NCBI GenBank assembly: GCA_964475955.1 | Contig: CAYYZY010000152.1 | Span: 1-19,337 of the forward strand | Source of the DNA: DATKZH01 sp964475955 | GTDB taxonomy: Bacteria; Planctomycetota; Planctomycetia; Pirellulales; Thermoguttaceae | DNA length: 19,337 nt | Direction: 5' to 3' | Notes under the pieces: generated by a model | Database searches by the model: none | What the model was told of the DNA's origin: nothing | The model's input: only the letters and a program-made list of their open reading frames with translations | Shown: one piece after another, positions 6,748 to 14,980 of the stretch | Layout of the letters: every line of letters starts with the position of its first letter | Position numbering within the stretch: position 1 is the first letter of the stretch | Program-made: the position numbers and the translations under genes

Positions 6748-7797
6748 ATGCACGAACTCGACCGGCGACGCTTCCTGACGCGAACCGGCATCCTCGCAGC
6801 GACCGCGGCTTGGCCCGGCTCTCGTGTGTTCTCAGCCGAGGCCGTCGACCCTTCGCGAGTGAAACTCGACCCTAACGCCCCCCTCTTCCCCGCCCCCGAC
6901 GCCCCGGCGCTTTGGGAGGCCTACCGAGACGCGCTCGCCCGGTGGCGGGAAGAGACGAAAGAGCGGCTCCACGTGCAGCACCAGATCAAACGGTGGAGCA
7001 CCGACCACACCTCGGAGCTGCACATGGCCTGGATGAACGGCAGCGGGATGATGGTCTGGGAGAACGTCTTCGGCAATCTCGTGAGCTGGAACGCCCGCGA
7101 CCGGTCGTTGCTCCGCTCGATGCTTCCCATCCAGCGGCGCTACGTGCGGCTCTTCACGGGCGAAGGGTGGACGCCCCTGGTGCCGACCGAGCAGCCGGGA
7201 GTTTACGCCAGCCTGTGGACGGAAAAGAGCTGCGTCCCCTTTCTGCGGCTCGAGTTCCTGTCCGCCTCGGGCTATCGGCCGCGGCACCCGGAGAATTCCC
7301 TCAAGCACTGGGCCGACGGGCGTCCGCCGAAGGGCAAGGAGGAGCATCCGGTCGTGTACGTCGACTTGGACGACGCCCGGGCGTACGCCCGCTGGGCCGG
7401 CAAGCGTCTGCCCACCGAGGAGGAGTGGCAATACGCGGCCGCGGGCCCCGAAGGGCTTGCCTACCCCTGGGGCAATCGGATGGTGCCCGGCCGATGCAAC
7501 GCGGGCGAGCAGGGCGGCACCACGCCCCTGACGGCCTATCCCGAGAGCCGCTCGCCGCTGGGCTGCTACGACATGTGCGGCAACACGTGGGAGTGGACCG
7601 AGAGCCAGCGGAGCGACGGGCGCACGCGGTTCGCGATCCTCAAGGGCGGTTCGCACTACCGGGCGGAGGGCTCCCACTGGTACGCCGACGGCGGCCCCCG
7701 CCCCACCCAGTTCGCCGCCAAGTTCCTCCTCACGTGGCCCGGCCTCGACCGATGTGCTACCATCGGGTTTCGCTGCGTGGTGGACGTTGAGGGGTAG
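6748..7797 (+). CDS. Exported SUMF1/FGE-like domain protein lacking the FGE cysteines
   Basis: A 349-residue protein beginning with a twin-arginine (Tat) leader (DRRRFLTRTG, 5-14, then a short hydrophobic stretch), so it is probably exported folded. The C-terminal half is a SUMF1 / formylglycine-generating-enzyme fold: VVYVDLDDARAYARWAGKRL (202-221) then PTEEEWQYAAAG, PWGN (240-243), GCYDMCGNTWEWTES (272-286), LKGGSHYRAEGSHWY (298-312) and IGFRCV (339-344). True FGE enzymes carry two cysteines in the stretch after GGS; here those places hold other residues, so sulfatase activation is unlikely and a binding or other role is more probable. Residues about 45-180 show no family I recognise. It is followed 22 nt later by a glycoside-hydrolase-like gene, probably in one transcript. 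GGAG upstream of 6748 supports the start. Confidence 0.82.
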   Translation: MHELDRRRFLTRTGILAATAAWPGSRVFSAEAVDPSRVKLDPNAPLFPAPDAPALWEAYRDALARWREETKERLHVQHQIKRWSTDHTSELHMAWMNGSGMMVWENVFGNLVSWNARDRSLLRSMLPIQRRYVRLFTGEGWTPLVPTEQPGVYASLWTEKSCVPFLRLEFLSASGYRPRHPENSLKHWADGRPPKGKEEHPVVYVDLDDARAYARWAGKRLPTEEEWQYAAAGPEGLAYPWGNRMVPGRCNAGEQGGTTPLTAYPESRSPLGCYDMCGNTWEWTESQRSDGRTRFAILKGGSHYRAEGSHWYADGGPRPTQFAAKFLLTWPGLDRCATIGFRCVVDVEG

Positions 7798-7819
7798 CGG
7801 GAGTGAAGGAAACAACACC

Positions 7820-10327
7820 ATGCCGATCCGCCGCCATTTCCTCGCCGTCGTGCTGCTTCTGCTCGTTCCGGTTGGGTCGGAGGCTGATGAATCGTGGTAC
7901 CGGTCGGCGCGGCTGGCCGTGATGACCGGCTATATCTACGAGCCGAAGAGCCCTTACACGATCCGGGAGTGGGAAGAAGGGCTCGGCCACGGGATGGACG
8001 CCGACCGCTGGGTCGCCGACTTCCGGGCGGCCGGAGCCGACTACCTCATCTTCTACGACAAGTGGATCGACGGCTTCGTCTTCCACGACACCGACACGAC
8101 CCGATTCCAGACCGACCGCGACTTCGTCCGCGAAATCTCCGACGCCTGCCACCGCGGCGGCCTCCGCCTGGTCTACTACTTCAACGCCGTGAGCGACGGC
8201 AACCCCGAGTTCGACCGGTGGTCGCTCCTCGACCGCCGCGGCGAGCCGATCGTGTTCAGCCCCCGTTGGCCCACCCGCTACCAGACGCTCCACTCGCCGT
8301 TCCGCGGCGTGGCCGTCGAGCAGGTCCGCGAGCTGTTCACCCGCTACGGCCGGGTCGACGGCATCTGGCTCGATATCTTCCGCGAGCGGCTCGACACGAC
8401 CAGCCGGTGGGTCGCCCGGGGCTACGAAAAGATGTACGGCGAACCGTTCGATCGCGCCTCGCCGGAGCGGCTCGCCGAGTTCAACGCGCGGACCCTGGCC
8501 CGATACCTCCACGAAGTCCAGGCCGTCGGCCGGAAGCATCAGCCCCAGTGCGTGTGGACCTCCAACGGCTCCGCGCGGAACCTGCTCGAATCGGCGGTCT
8601 GGTCGCGGTGGGTGGGCGCCCGGCTCGACTACGCGAGCGTCGAGGCCCACCGGTTCGACCGCATGGATCGGGCCGCCCGAACCGCCTGGGCGAGCCCCAA
8701 GCCCACGGAAATCGGCCTGCTGCTGTCCAGCTCGTGGTTCACGCCGCGGGAAGACGAGCCGCCGCCGGCCGCGATGACCGAGAAAGGGGCGATCGCCACG
8801 GCGGCCGTCGCCCTCTGCCAAGGGGCCAACGTCTACATGGCCCTGACCCCCGGCCACGCCGGCACCTTCGGCGAAGACCTCGACCGGGCGAAGGCGATCG
8901 GGGCGTGGTTCCGGGTGAACGAGCCCGCGCTCGAAGGCGCACGGCCCTACGCCGACCTGGGCCTCGTGCTGGGCACGCCGCACGTCGACGGCCCGGGGCT
9001 CCCCAGCCGCAACATGCTCTGGAAGTCGTACGAGCCGAAACAGGCCACCGCCTGGGACCAGGCGATCACCGTCGACGCCGCCCTCGCCCGCGCCGGCCTC
9101 TTCACCCACCTGCTCTACGACCCGGGACCAGCCGGCGGCCACTGGCCCGAGTCGCTCGCCGGTTACCGGGCGATCCTGCTGCCGGAGCGGGCGATGCTGG
9201 ACCACGCCCGCGCCGAGCAACTCCGCGACTACGTCCGGCAGGGCGGCACGCTGGTGGCCTTCGGCCATGCCTCGCTGCTCGACGCCCGCGCCCAGCGCCG
9301 GGACGACTACCTCCTTGCCCACCTCTTCGGGGCGAGCCTCGCTGCCGAGGTCGCCTTCCCGCCGGCAGTGCGGAACACGCGGGCTGCCGTCGATTCCGAA
9401 TACTCCCCCGAGTACGCCGCCGAAAACCTCCTCGACGGCCGCCCCACCGCCTGGGCCTCCGCCGGCACGCCCATGCCGCACTGGGCCGAGATCACCCTCC
9501 CGGAGCCGGCCGACGTCGCCCGGGTCGAGTTGGTCAGCCGCGCAGGGCCCTACCGCGTGACCGACGTTGACCTCGAAGTGCACGACGGTACCGGATGGAA
9601 ACAGCTCGGCTCGGTCCGCGGTGCCGACGGCCGGGCGGTCTCCATCGCGCTGGCCGAGCCGGTACGCACCGACCGAATCCGCATCACCATCCTCCGCGAG
9701 CTCTACCGGGGCGAAGACCGCCAGTACGCCGACGTGGAGGCGATCCACGTCGTCGACGCGGCCGGCCGCGACCTGTCGACCAACCGCCCCGCGCCGATCG
9801 CGATCCTCCCCGCCGCGCCCGAAGTCGAGAACGCCCTGGCGGGAGCTTCCCCGGCCGTCCCGCCGATGGCCGTTCGGGTCGACCCCACGACGGCCGAGGT
9901 GATTGCCCGGCTCGACGACCCCGGCCGCTCGCCAGCGATGCTCCGCAACCGGTTCGGCCGCGGGCAGGCGATCCTGGTGACCACCTCCGAGGCGTCGTTC
10001 GCTGAGCACAGTCGGTTTTGGGCCGCGCTGGCGCGACTGGTGGCCGGCCCGCCCACGCTCCGGTGCAACGCGGAGATGCGGGACCGCTACCGGTTCATCC
10101 TGACCCGGGTGGGCCGATCGCACGTGCTCCACGCGATCGACCGCGCGGCCGGCAAGCCGGAGTACGAAGCGGCCGAGGTGACCGTCTCGCTGGAAGCGGC
10201 GCGGCTGGGCGGCATCGACCGGGCGGCGCCGGTCGGCGGCGGCGATCCGCTTCCGATCAGCGAGCAAGAAGGCCGCGTGACGTTCACCGTGCGGCCCGAT
10301 CCCGTCGCTGGCGTGCAACTCGAATGA
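7820..10327 (+). CDS. Secreted glycoside-hydrolase-like protein (fucosidase-like barrel, trimerisation-like and F5/8 type C-like domains)
   Basis: An 835-residue protein with a signal peptide (FLAVVLLLLVPVGSEA, 7-22). Residues about 30-410 look like a TIM-barrel hydrolase related to alpha-L-fucosidase (GH29-like): paired strands such as GADYLIFYDKW and GLRLVYYFN, and YGRVDGIWLDIF (176-187), where Asp185 is in the place of the GH29 nucleophile. Residues about 427-490 (SLAGYRAILLPERAMLD, then QGGTLVAFGHASLL) resemble the beta-galactosidase trimerisation / amidotransferase-like domain. Residues about 515-650 (AAENLLDGRPTAWASAG onward) resemble an F5/8 type C (discoidin) carbohydrate-binding domain. 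The start at 7820 is chosen because AAGGA lies 9 nt upstream and the leader follows. It is 22 nt behind the SUMF1-like gene. The family assignment of the barrel is by pattern only; the sugar target is unknown. Confidence 0.78.
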   Translation: MPIRRHFLAVVLLLLVPVGSEADESWYRSARLAVMTGYIYEPKSPYTIREWEEGLGHGMDADRWVADFRAAGADYLIFYDKWIDGFVFHDTDTTRFQTDRDFVREISDACHRGGLRLVYYFNAVSDGNPEFDRWSLLDRRGEPIVFSPRWPTRYQTLHSPFRGVAVEQVRELFTRYGRVDGIWLDIFRERLDTTSRWVARGYEKMYGEPFDRASPERLAEFNARTLARYLHEVQAVGRKHQPQCVWTSNGSARNLLESAVWSRWVGARLDYASVEAHRFDRMDRAARTAWASPKPTEIGLLLSSSWFTPREDEPPPAAMTEKGAIATAAVALCQGANVYMALTPGHAGTFGEDLDRAKAIGAWFRVNEPALEGARPYADLGLVLGTPHVDGPGLPSRNMLWKSYEPKQATAWDQAITVDAALARAGLFTHLLYDPGPAGGHWPESLAGYRAILLPERAMLDHARAEQLRDYVRQGGTLVAFGHASLLDARAQRRDDYLLAHLFGASLAAEVAFPPAVRNTRAAVDSEYSPEYAAENLLDGRPTAWASAGTPMPHWAEITLPEPADVARVELVSRAGPYRVTDVDLEVHDGTGWKQLGSVRGADGRAVSIALAEPVRTDRIRITILRELYRGEDRQYADVEAIHVVDAAGRDLSTNRPAPIAILPAAPEVENALAGASPAVPPMAVRVDPTTAEVIARLDDPGRSPAMLRNRFGRGQAILVTTSEASFAEHSRFWAALARLVAGPPTLRCNAEMRDRYRFILTRVGRSHVLHAIDRAAGKPEYEAAEVTVSLEAARLGGIDRAAPVGGGDPLPISEQEGRVTFTVRPDPVAGVQLE

Positions 10328-10361
10328 GCGAGGAGCGGCCGATCGACACCCGCCCGTATGG

Positions 10362-10416
10362 TCGCTTTTCGCTCCGCGAAAAGACGCTTGTTCCCTCCAG
10401 CGAACAACGACACTCG
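10362..10416 (+). repeat. Dispersed double-hairpin repeat, copy 2
   Basis: The first hairpin is identical to copy 1 (CTTTTCGC-TCC-GCGAAAAG, 10365-10383) and the same ACGC linker follows. The second hairpin keeps TTGTTC / GAACAA (10388-10393 and 10402-10407), but its centre reads CCTCCAGC instead of GCGGAGC, as if the loop were inverted. The trailing CGACACTCGT is conserved. It lies in the 119-nt spacer before the M23-like gene, in the same orientation within the window as copy 1. Confidence 0.8.
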
Positions 10417-10446
10417 TTCCCCGTCCCGCCCGAATAGGATCAGCCC

Positions 10447-12495
10447 ATGACGCACCGAACGCTTCTCTGCCTCGCACTGGCCGCGTGCCTTGCGGCCGTG
10501 GTTGCCGGGGCCGACCGGCCGCGCGTGTTGGAACGGGCCGCGAAGGAGACGCTCACGGCCGTCGAGCTCGACCGGGGCGACGTGCTCCGGTTCACGCTTC
10601 GCACCGGGCAGACGCGAACGCTCGTCGTCGATGAGACGTCCGCCCGGATCGTGCTCACCAATGTGCCCACGCTCAAGAAGGGCTTTCACGGCGGGGGGAC
10701 CGTCTACGCGTTCACCTGCCGCGTGCGGATCGACGGCCACCCGATGATCCTGCGGCGCTACGTGCCGGTGCAGCAGTCGTTCTACGAGCCGTACGTGGTC
10801 AACGGGATGCGGATCTGGTTCGATGGGCTCCGCCAGATCGGCGAGCTGTTCAACGAGAACCACGGCCGCTGCGTGCCGCGGCGCGCCGCCCGGTTCGCCG
10901 TCCAGGACGCCACGCTGCCCGTCTGCCCGCAGGAGCTGCGCCCCTGGTACCCGAACGGGTCGAACGCGCTCGACGTGCGCGACTCCTACAACGGCGACGA
11001 CGTGTGGATGGGCCCCTATTTCGGCGCCGACCTGCACGGCGGGCTCGACGTGAACATGCCCATCGGCACGCCGCTCTGGGCCCCCATCGACTTCGACGAC
11101 CAGTTCTTCTTCAACTCGCTGGCGATGGGCCACAACAACAACCGCTGGCGCGGGCTGCGGCGGTGGCCGAACGGCGACCTGTGGACGCTCCAGTGCCATC
11201 ACATCCTCAACCTGCTGGTCCCCGAGCACGCGCCGCTCGCGCAGGGCACGCACTACGCCGTGGCCGCCGGCGTGCTCACGGGCTCGCACGCCCACTCGCA
11301 CTTCGTCTTCAAGGTGGGCGAGGAGGGAGACGAGATCCTACTCGACCCGTGGATCCTCTTCTGGCAGACGTTCGAGAACAACCGGCGGCGCGCCGGAGCC
11401 TTGCGCGCCGAGATGGACCCGCTGGAGCCGGCCGCGACCGGCCGGCCCGCCCCGTTCCGCAGCCGAAGCACGCCGGGGGTGACGGGCGCCGGGCTTTCGC
11501 ACTACTGGTGCTTCGGCGACGGCGCGTGGGCGACCGGCGCCGAGGTCGCGCACACGTACACGCGGCCCGGCATCTACCCCGTCACGCTGGTGGTCGAAGA
11601 CGGCGTCGCTCGGGCGGCGACGACCGCGCACGTCACGGTCGACGGCGAGCCGGTCGACGGCCCCGCCCTCGTGCTCGCGGCCCCCGACGAGGTCACGTTC
11701 CGCCCCCGCCCGGCCAGCGCGACGGACGTCTACGGCCGGCCGATCCGCTTCGTCCCCCACACGCTCGAGTTCGTCGCCCGGCCGCGAAGCCGGCCCAAGC
11801 CCCGCGCGAAGCGCGTCGAGCTTCGCAACACGGGTACCGGCACGCTCGCCGAGGCCAAGATCACCATCGCGTACCAGGAGAACCTGGGCTGGCTCAGCGT
11901 GACGCGCGACGGCACGGGCAACGGGCAGTCGCTGCGCCTGGCGGTCGACGCCGGCGGGCTTCGTCCCAAGGCGGGCCTCTACCACGCGCTGGTCGCGGTC
12001 GAATGCCCCGGCGCGGCCAATTCGCCCCAGTCGTTCCGCCTCGAGCTGACCACGCCCGCCGAGAAGCCTGGAACGACGGTCATCGTCGACGACGCCGATC
12101 CCGGCTGTTACGCCACGCCCGGGTACTGGCTCGCCCCGCGCCTGCACGGCTGGCCGGAGGGCCATCGCGGCGGCTACCTGATCGACGCGGGGGAGACGGG
12201 CGAGGGGCAGTTCGTGCGGTTCACGCCCGATCTGGCCGCCGGCCGGTACGAGGTGTCGCTTGCCCCCGAGACGCCCCCGAGCCCCTCGCCGCTGGTGGAG
12301 GAGCCCATCCGGTTTCGCGTGCGCGTTCGCCACCGCGACGGCGTCGCCACGCTCGAAGCCGAGCCGGCCGCCTCGCGCATCCTCGGCACGTTCCCGTTCG
12401 ACGAGGGGACAAACGGATACGTCGAAATCCACGCCGCGGCGGCGCAGGGACCGGTCGTCGCCGACGCCGTACGCTTCCGGCGCGTGGCGGAGTAA
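10447..12495 (+). CDS. Secreted M23-like metallopeptidase-fold protein with PKD and golvesin-like domains
   Basis: A 682-residue protein with a signal peptide (LLCLALAACLAAVVAGA, 6-22). The middle part carries the LytM/M23 pattern: DLHGGLDVNMPIGTPLWAP (195-213), with His197 and Asp201 as zinc ligands, and GSHAHSHFVF (279-288), with His281 and His283 as the H-x-H pair. Residues 349-398 are a PKD domain (YWCFGDGAWATGAEVAHTYT, then RPGIYPVTLVVEDG). The last ~135 residues (VIVDDADPG ... GYWLAP ... FTPDLAAGRYEV ... LGTFPFDEG ... VVADAVRF) match the golvesin C-terminal-like domain found in secreted polymer-acting enzymes. It may cut peptidoglycan or another wall or matrix peptide, although planctomycete M23-fold proteins may serve other roles. 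The start at 10447 has AGGA 8 nt upstream. Confidence 0.78.
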   Translation: MTHRTLLCLALAACLAAVVAGADRPRVLERAAKETLTAVELDRGDVLRFTLRTGQTRTLVVDETSARIVLTNVPTLKKGFHGGGTVYAFTCRVRIDGHPMILRRYVPVQQSFYEPYVVNGMRIWFDGLRQIGELFNENHGRCVPRRAARFAVQDATLPVCPQELRPWYPNGSNALDVRDSYNGDDVWMGPYFGADLHGGLDVNMPIGTPLWAPIDFDDQFFFNSLAMGHNNNRWRGLRRWPNGDLWTLQCHHILNLLVPEHAPLAQGTHYAVAAGVLTGSHAHSHFVFKVGEEGDEILLDPWILFWQTFENNRRRAGALRAEMDPLEPAATGRPAPFRSRSTPGVTGAGLSHYWCFGDGAWATGAEVAHTYTRPGIYPVTLVVEDGVARAATTAHVTVDGEPVDGPALVLAAPDEVTFRPRPASATDVYGRPIRFVPHTLEFVARPRSRPKPRAKRVELRNTGTGTLAEAKITIAYQENLGWLSVTRDGTGNGQSLRLAVDAGGLRPKAGLYHALVAVECPGAANSPQSFRLELTTPAEKPGTTVIVDDADPGCYATPGYWLAPRLHGWPEGHRGGYLIDAGETGEGQFVRFTPDLAAGRYEVSLAPETPPSPSPLVEEPIRFRVRVRHRDGVATLEAEPAASRILGTFPFDEGTNGYVEIHAAAAQGPVVADAVRFRRVAE

Positions 12496-12498
12496 CAT

Positions 12499-12538
12499 GG
12501 GAACGCGAACAGGTTGCCCGGAGTCAGGCCCCGTTCCC
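12499..12538. terminator. Hairpin between convergent genes
   Basis: GGGAACG (12499-12505) pairs perfectly with CGTTCCC (12532-12538) in the 42-nt gap between two genes that converge here, and it touches the stop codon of the SGNH gene. There is no T-run on either side, so a classic intrinsic terminator is not shown, but the position suits a two-way transcript end. Confidence 0.4.
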
Positions 12539-13254
12539 TACTTCTCGGCCGCCGCCCGTTTCTCAAGCGCCTCGAGGATCGAGGCGGCCACCTGCTTCGC
12601 GAGCACGGCGGACCCCTCGGGCGTGAAGTGGACGTTGGCCGGGCGCTGGATCTCGTCGAGCCGCGCGAGGGCGAAGGCGTAGAGGTCGTCGATCATGATC
12701 CCCTCGGCCTCCATGATCTTCCTGGCCACGGCGTTGTAGGCGAGGGCGTCCGCGTTGGTGCGCGGCGGCGTGCAGCCTTCGGGCACCGGCGTGGTGCTGC
12801 ACCAGACGAGCGTCGCCCCCGTCTTCTTGAGCCGCGCGACCAGCTTGCGCAGGTTCTTCTCGTACTCGTCGATCGGCACCTGGTGCTTGCCGTCGATCTT
12901 CTTCAGGTCGTGAAGGCCCCAGTTGAAATGGATCACGTCCCAGCGCCCGTCGCCGAGCCACTTCTCGAGCCCTTCCAGGCCGCGGATGGTGGGGCCGCAG
13001 TTGGTGGGCGCCCGGTGCACGTTCGCCTTGCCGGCCAGGGCCTCGCGCGTCGCCACCGTGTAGCCGATGGAGATCGAGTCGCCGATCAACAGGACGCGGG
13101 GCAGCTTCGGATCGTCGGTAACGCGGGCGAAGGCCGGGTTGGGCCGCCGCTTCTTGCGCGGCGCCCGCTTCGGTTGGGCGGCGCTCGCGGCCAGCGGCGC
13201 GAGCAGCACGGCGACTGCCACGAACGTCAGGACCATGGTGCGTGTCGACTTCAT
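12538..13254 (-). CDS. Exported SGNH/GDSL hydrolase-like protein
   Basis: A 238-residue protein with a signal peptide (TMVLTFVAVAVLLAPLAASA, 6-25) followed by a basic, proline-rich linker (PKRAPRKKRRPNP). It is an SGNH-type esterase/lipase fold: block I RVLLIGDSISIGYT (53-66) with the nucleophile Ser60, a block III-like FNWGLHDLK (110-118), and block V ANVHFTPEGSAVLAKQV (206-222) with the catalytic His209. The Asp normally placed three residues before that His is not present (Ala206), so the dyad may work without it or the activity may be altered. Family members remove acyl groups from carbohydrates or lipids. The start at 13254 has AAGGAG 7 nt upstream and agrees with the leader. It lies 70 nt downstream of mnmE on the same strand. 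Confidence 0.82.
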   Translation of the reverse strand: MKSTRTMVLTFVAVAVLLAPLAASAAQPKRAPRKKRRPNPAFARVTDDPKLPRVLLIGDSISIGYTVATREALAGKANVHRAPTNCGPTIRGLEGLEKWLGDGRWDVIHFNWGLHDLKKIDGKHQVPIDEYEKNLRKLVARLKKTGATLVWCSTTPVPEGCTPPRTNADALAYNAVARKIMEAEGIMIDDLYAFALARLDEIQRPANVHFTPEGSAVLAKQVAASILEALEKRAAAEK

Positions 13255-13298
13255 CGAGCGTCTCCTTCTGGCGTTTGGGCCGGCGAGGCCGAGCCTGG

Positions 13299-13316
13299 GC
13301 ACAAGCGTCGCTGTGC
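13299..13316. other. Small hairpin between mnmE and the SGNH gene
   Basis: GCACAAGC-GTC-GCTGTGC pairs with a single bulged A. It is the only structure I can see in the 70-nt gap. No T-run follows on the minus strand, so read-through from mnmE into the SGNH gene is possible. Confidence 0.3.
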
Positions 13317-13324
13317 GGCGCGTC

Positions 13325-14701
13325 CTACTTCCCGATGCAGAACCGGCTGAAGACGCGGTCCAGCACGTGGTCAGTATAGACGGCGCCGACCGTCTTTCCC
13401 AGCGATTCCAGGGCAAGGCGGACTTCGACGGCCACCAGCTCTTCGCCCGCCTCGCGCTCCACCAGATCGACCGCCCGCCGCAGCCCCGCGCCCGCCAGCC
13501 GGAGCGACTCGCCGCAGCGCACGGCCGTGCTGGCGACGACGTCGCCGCCCGAGGCGCCCAGCGTGAGCACCGCCTCGCCCAGCCGCGCACGCAGCCGCTC
13601 GATCCCCTCGCCGGTGACGCTGCTCGTGGCGATCGATCGGCCGGCATAGTCCGTGCGCCGCGGCAGGTCGACTTTCGTGAGCACCACGATGCGCAGGGCG
13701 TCGTCGGAGGCCAGTTGCCCGCGCTCCCACGCGTTGAGCGGCCGGGTGGCGTCGAGGCAGAGGACGCGCAGGTCGGCCCGGCCGGCCTGCTCCCGGGTCG
13801 ACGCCTGCGCGGCGTGGCGCAGGTCGGCCTCGGGCGCGGCCGGCGACGGCTCGACGCCCGCCGTGTCGACCACGAGGCATCGGGCTCCTTCGAGCTCCAG
13901 TTCGGCGGTGAGGTAGTCGCGCGTGGTGGCCGGCTCTTCGGAGACCAGCGCCTCGGCGCGCCCGGCCAACGCGTTGAACAGGCTGCTCTTGCCCGTGTTC
14001 GGCCACCCGACCAGCACCACGCGCACCCGCTCGGCCGTCTCGCCCCGCTCGGCCATCTGCCGGGCGAGTGTGGCGACGGTCTCGGCGGCGTGGGCCAGCG
14101 TGCCGGTCAGTTCGTCGCGGTCGATGAAGGGGAGGTCTTCGTCGGGGAAATCGAGCCCGGCCTCGAGGTGGGCCAGAAGCTCCAGCAGTCGCTCCCGCAA
14201 ATCGTGTAGCGGGCCGGCCAGCCCGCCGGCGAGTTGGGCCAGGGCGACGTCGAACTGCCCGGGGTCGGCGGCGTCGACCACGGCGAGCACGGCCTCGGCC
14301 TGGGTCAGGTCGAGGCGCCCCGAGAGGAAGGCGCGCAGGGTGAACTCCCCCGGCTCGGCCAGGCGCGCTCCGGAGACACACACCCGCCGCAAGGCCGCCT
14401 CGACCAGCGGCGGGCAACCGAACGTGTGCAACTCGGCCATCGGCTGCCCGGTGTAGCTGCGCCCGTTCGGCCAGAAGTAGAGGTCGCACGGAAGCGGCGG
14501 CGCCCCTTCGGCCCAGGCCAACGACCCGGCGACCACCCGCGCGCGGGCGCTGTTCACCCAGTCGATCGACTCCTCAGCCCGAAAAAGCGGCGCCAGGCAC
14601 CCGGCCACCCCGGCGCCACTCACCCGCACGATCCCCCGCGCCGCCCCGCCCGGCGGCGAGGCGACGGCGGCGATGGTGTCGTCTGAAGCGAGCGGCAGCA
14701 T
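13325..14701 (-). CDS. mnmE: tRNA uridine-5-carboxymethylaminomethyl(34) synthesis GTPase MnmE
   Basis: A 458-residue GTPase that works with MnmG to modify U34 in the wobble position of certain tRNAs. It has the N-terminal tetrahydrofolate-binding domain (PGGAARGIVRVSG, 17-29), the central helical domain with GARLAEPGEFTLRAFLSGRL (111-130), the inserted G domain with G1 GWPNTGKSS (232-240), G2 TTRDY (259-263), G3 DTAG (279-282) and G4 TKVD (342-345), and the C-terminal CIGK box (455-458) needed for catalysis. G4 is TKVD rather than the usual NKxD. The start is the ATG at 14701, matching other MnmE proteins; the frame extends upstream to a TTG at 14830 without conserved residues. A broken piece of a second mnmE lies at 17104-17365. 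Confidence 0.96.
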   Translation of the reverse strand: MLPLASDDTIAAVASPPGGAARGIVRVSGAGVAGCLAPLFRAEESIDWVNSARARVVAGSLAWAEGAPPLPCDLYFWPNGRSYTGQPMAELHTFGCPPLVEAALRRVCVSGARLAEPGEFTLRAFLSGRLDLTQAEAVLAVVDAADPGQFDVALAQLAGGLAGPLHDLRERLLELLAHLEAGLDFPDEDLPFIDRDELTGTLAHAAETVATLARQMAERGETAERVRVVLVGWPNTGKSSLFNALAGRAEALVSEEPATTRDYLTAELELEGARCLVVDTAGVEPSPAAPEADLRHAAQASTREQAGRADLRVLCLDATRPLNAWERGQLASDDALRIVVLTKVDLPRRTDYAGRSIATSSVTGEGIERLRARLGEAVLTLGASGGDVVASTAVRCGESLRLAGAGLRRAVDLVEREAGEELVAVEVRLALESLGKTVGAVYTDHVLDRVFSRFCIGK

Positions 14702-14834
14702 AGTAGGACTGGCTCCCACCTCTTCGCCCGCCGCGCGTGTCGAGATGCTTGAGATGTCAGTAACACGCGATGCTTCAACCGGGTTGCCTTGCGTATCGCG
14801 GATGAGGGGGCAGGCCGAGACACGTAGCAAGCTA

Positions 14835-14869
14835 GCGCGTCACTGCTGGAGGAGCCAGCAGTGACGCGC
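14835..14869. repeat. Perfect 15-bp hairpin with AGGAG/CTCCT loop
   Basis: GCGCGTCACTGCTGG (14835-14849) and CCAGCAGTGACGCGC (14855-14869) are exact complements separated by the five bases AGGAG. It lies in the 279-nt spacer between the upstream lipoprotein gene and mnmE, on whose transcript the loop reads CTCCT. There is no T-run, so it is not a standard terminator. Near it, CGCGAT (about 14767) and ATCGCG (about 14796) form another, weaker pair. No counterpart is seen in the decayed copy at 17366-17495. Confidence 0.85.
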
Positions 14870-14980
14870 GGCGAGCGACTCGAAGGTGGAACGAATCTGC
14901 GGCGGCCGCCGTGCCTGCGTCGCTGCGCGGACAACGCGCCCGCACCACCCGGTACTAACGTGCGCAGACTGCGCGCTTGC

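Noticed and set aside
7757..10477. 906-residue open frame on the minus strand across the whole glycoside-hydrolase-like gene
   Set aside because: It is the complement of a convincing gene with signal peptide and domains, has no recognisable motif, and such frames are expected in DNA with very high third-position GC.
13255..13647. Long N-terminal extension of the SGNH gene to 13647
   Set aside because: The extension overlaps mnmE, is Arg/Ser/Ala-rich shadow sequence, and a good ribosome site and signal peptide sit at 13254.
14702..14830. Longer MnmE starting at a TTG at 14830
   Set aside because: The added residues have no match to the MnmE N-terminus, which starts just before the PPGGAARGIVRVSG motif.
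14702..14980. tRNA or small structured RNA gene before mnmE
   Set aside because: The strong hairpin is isolated, and no cloverleaf arms or T-loop sequence (GTTCRA) are in place around it.
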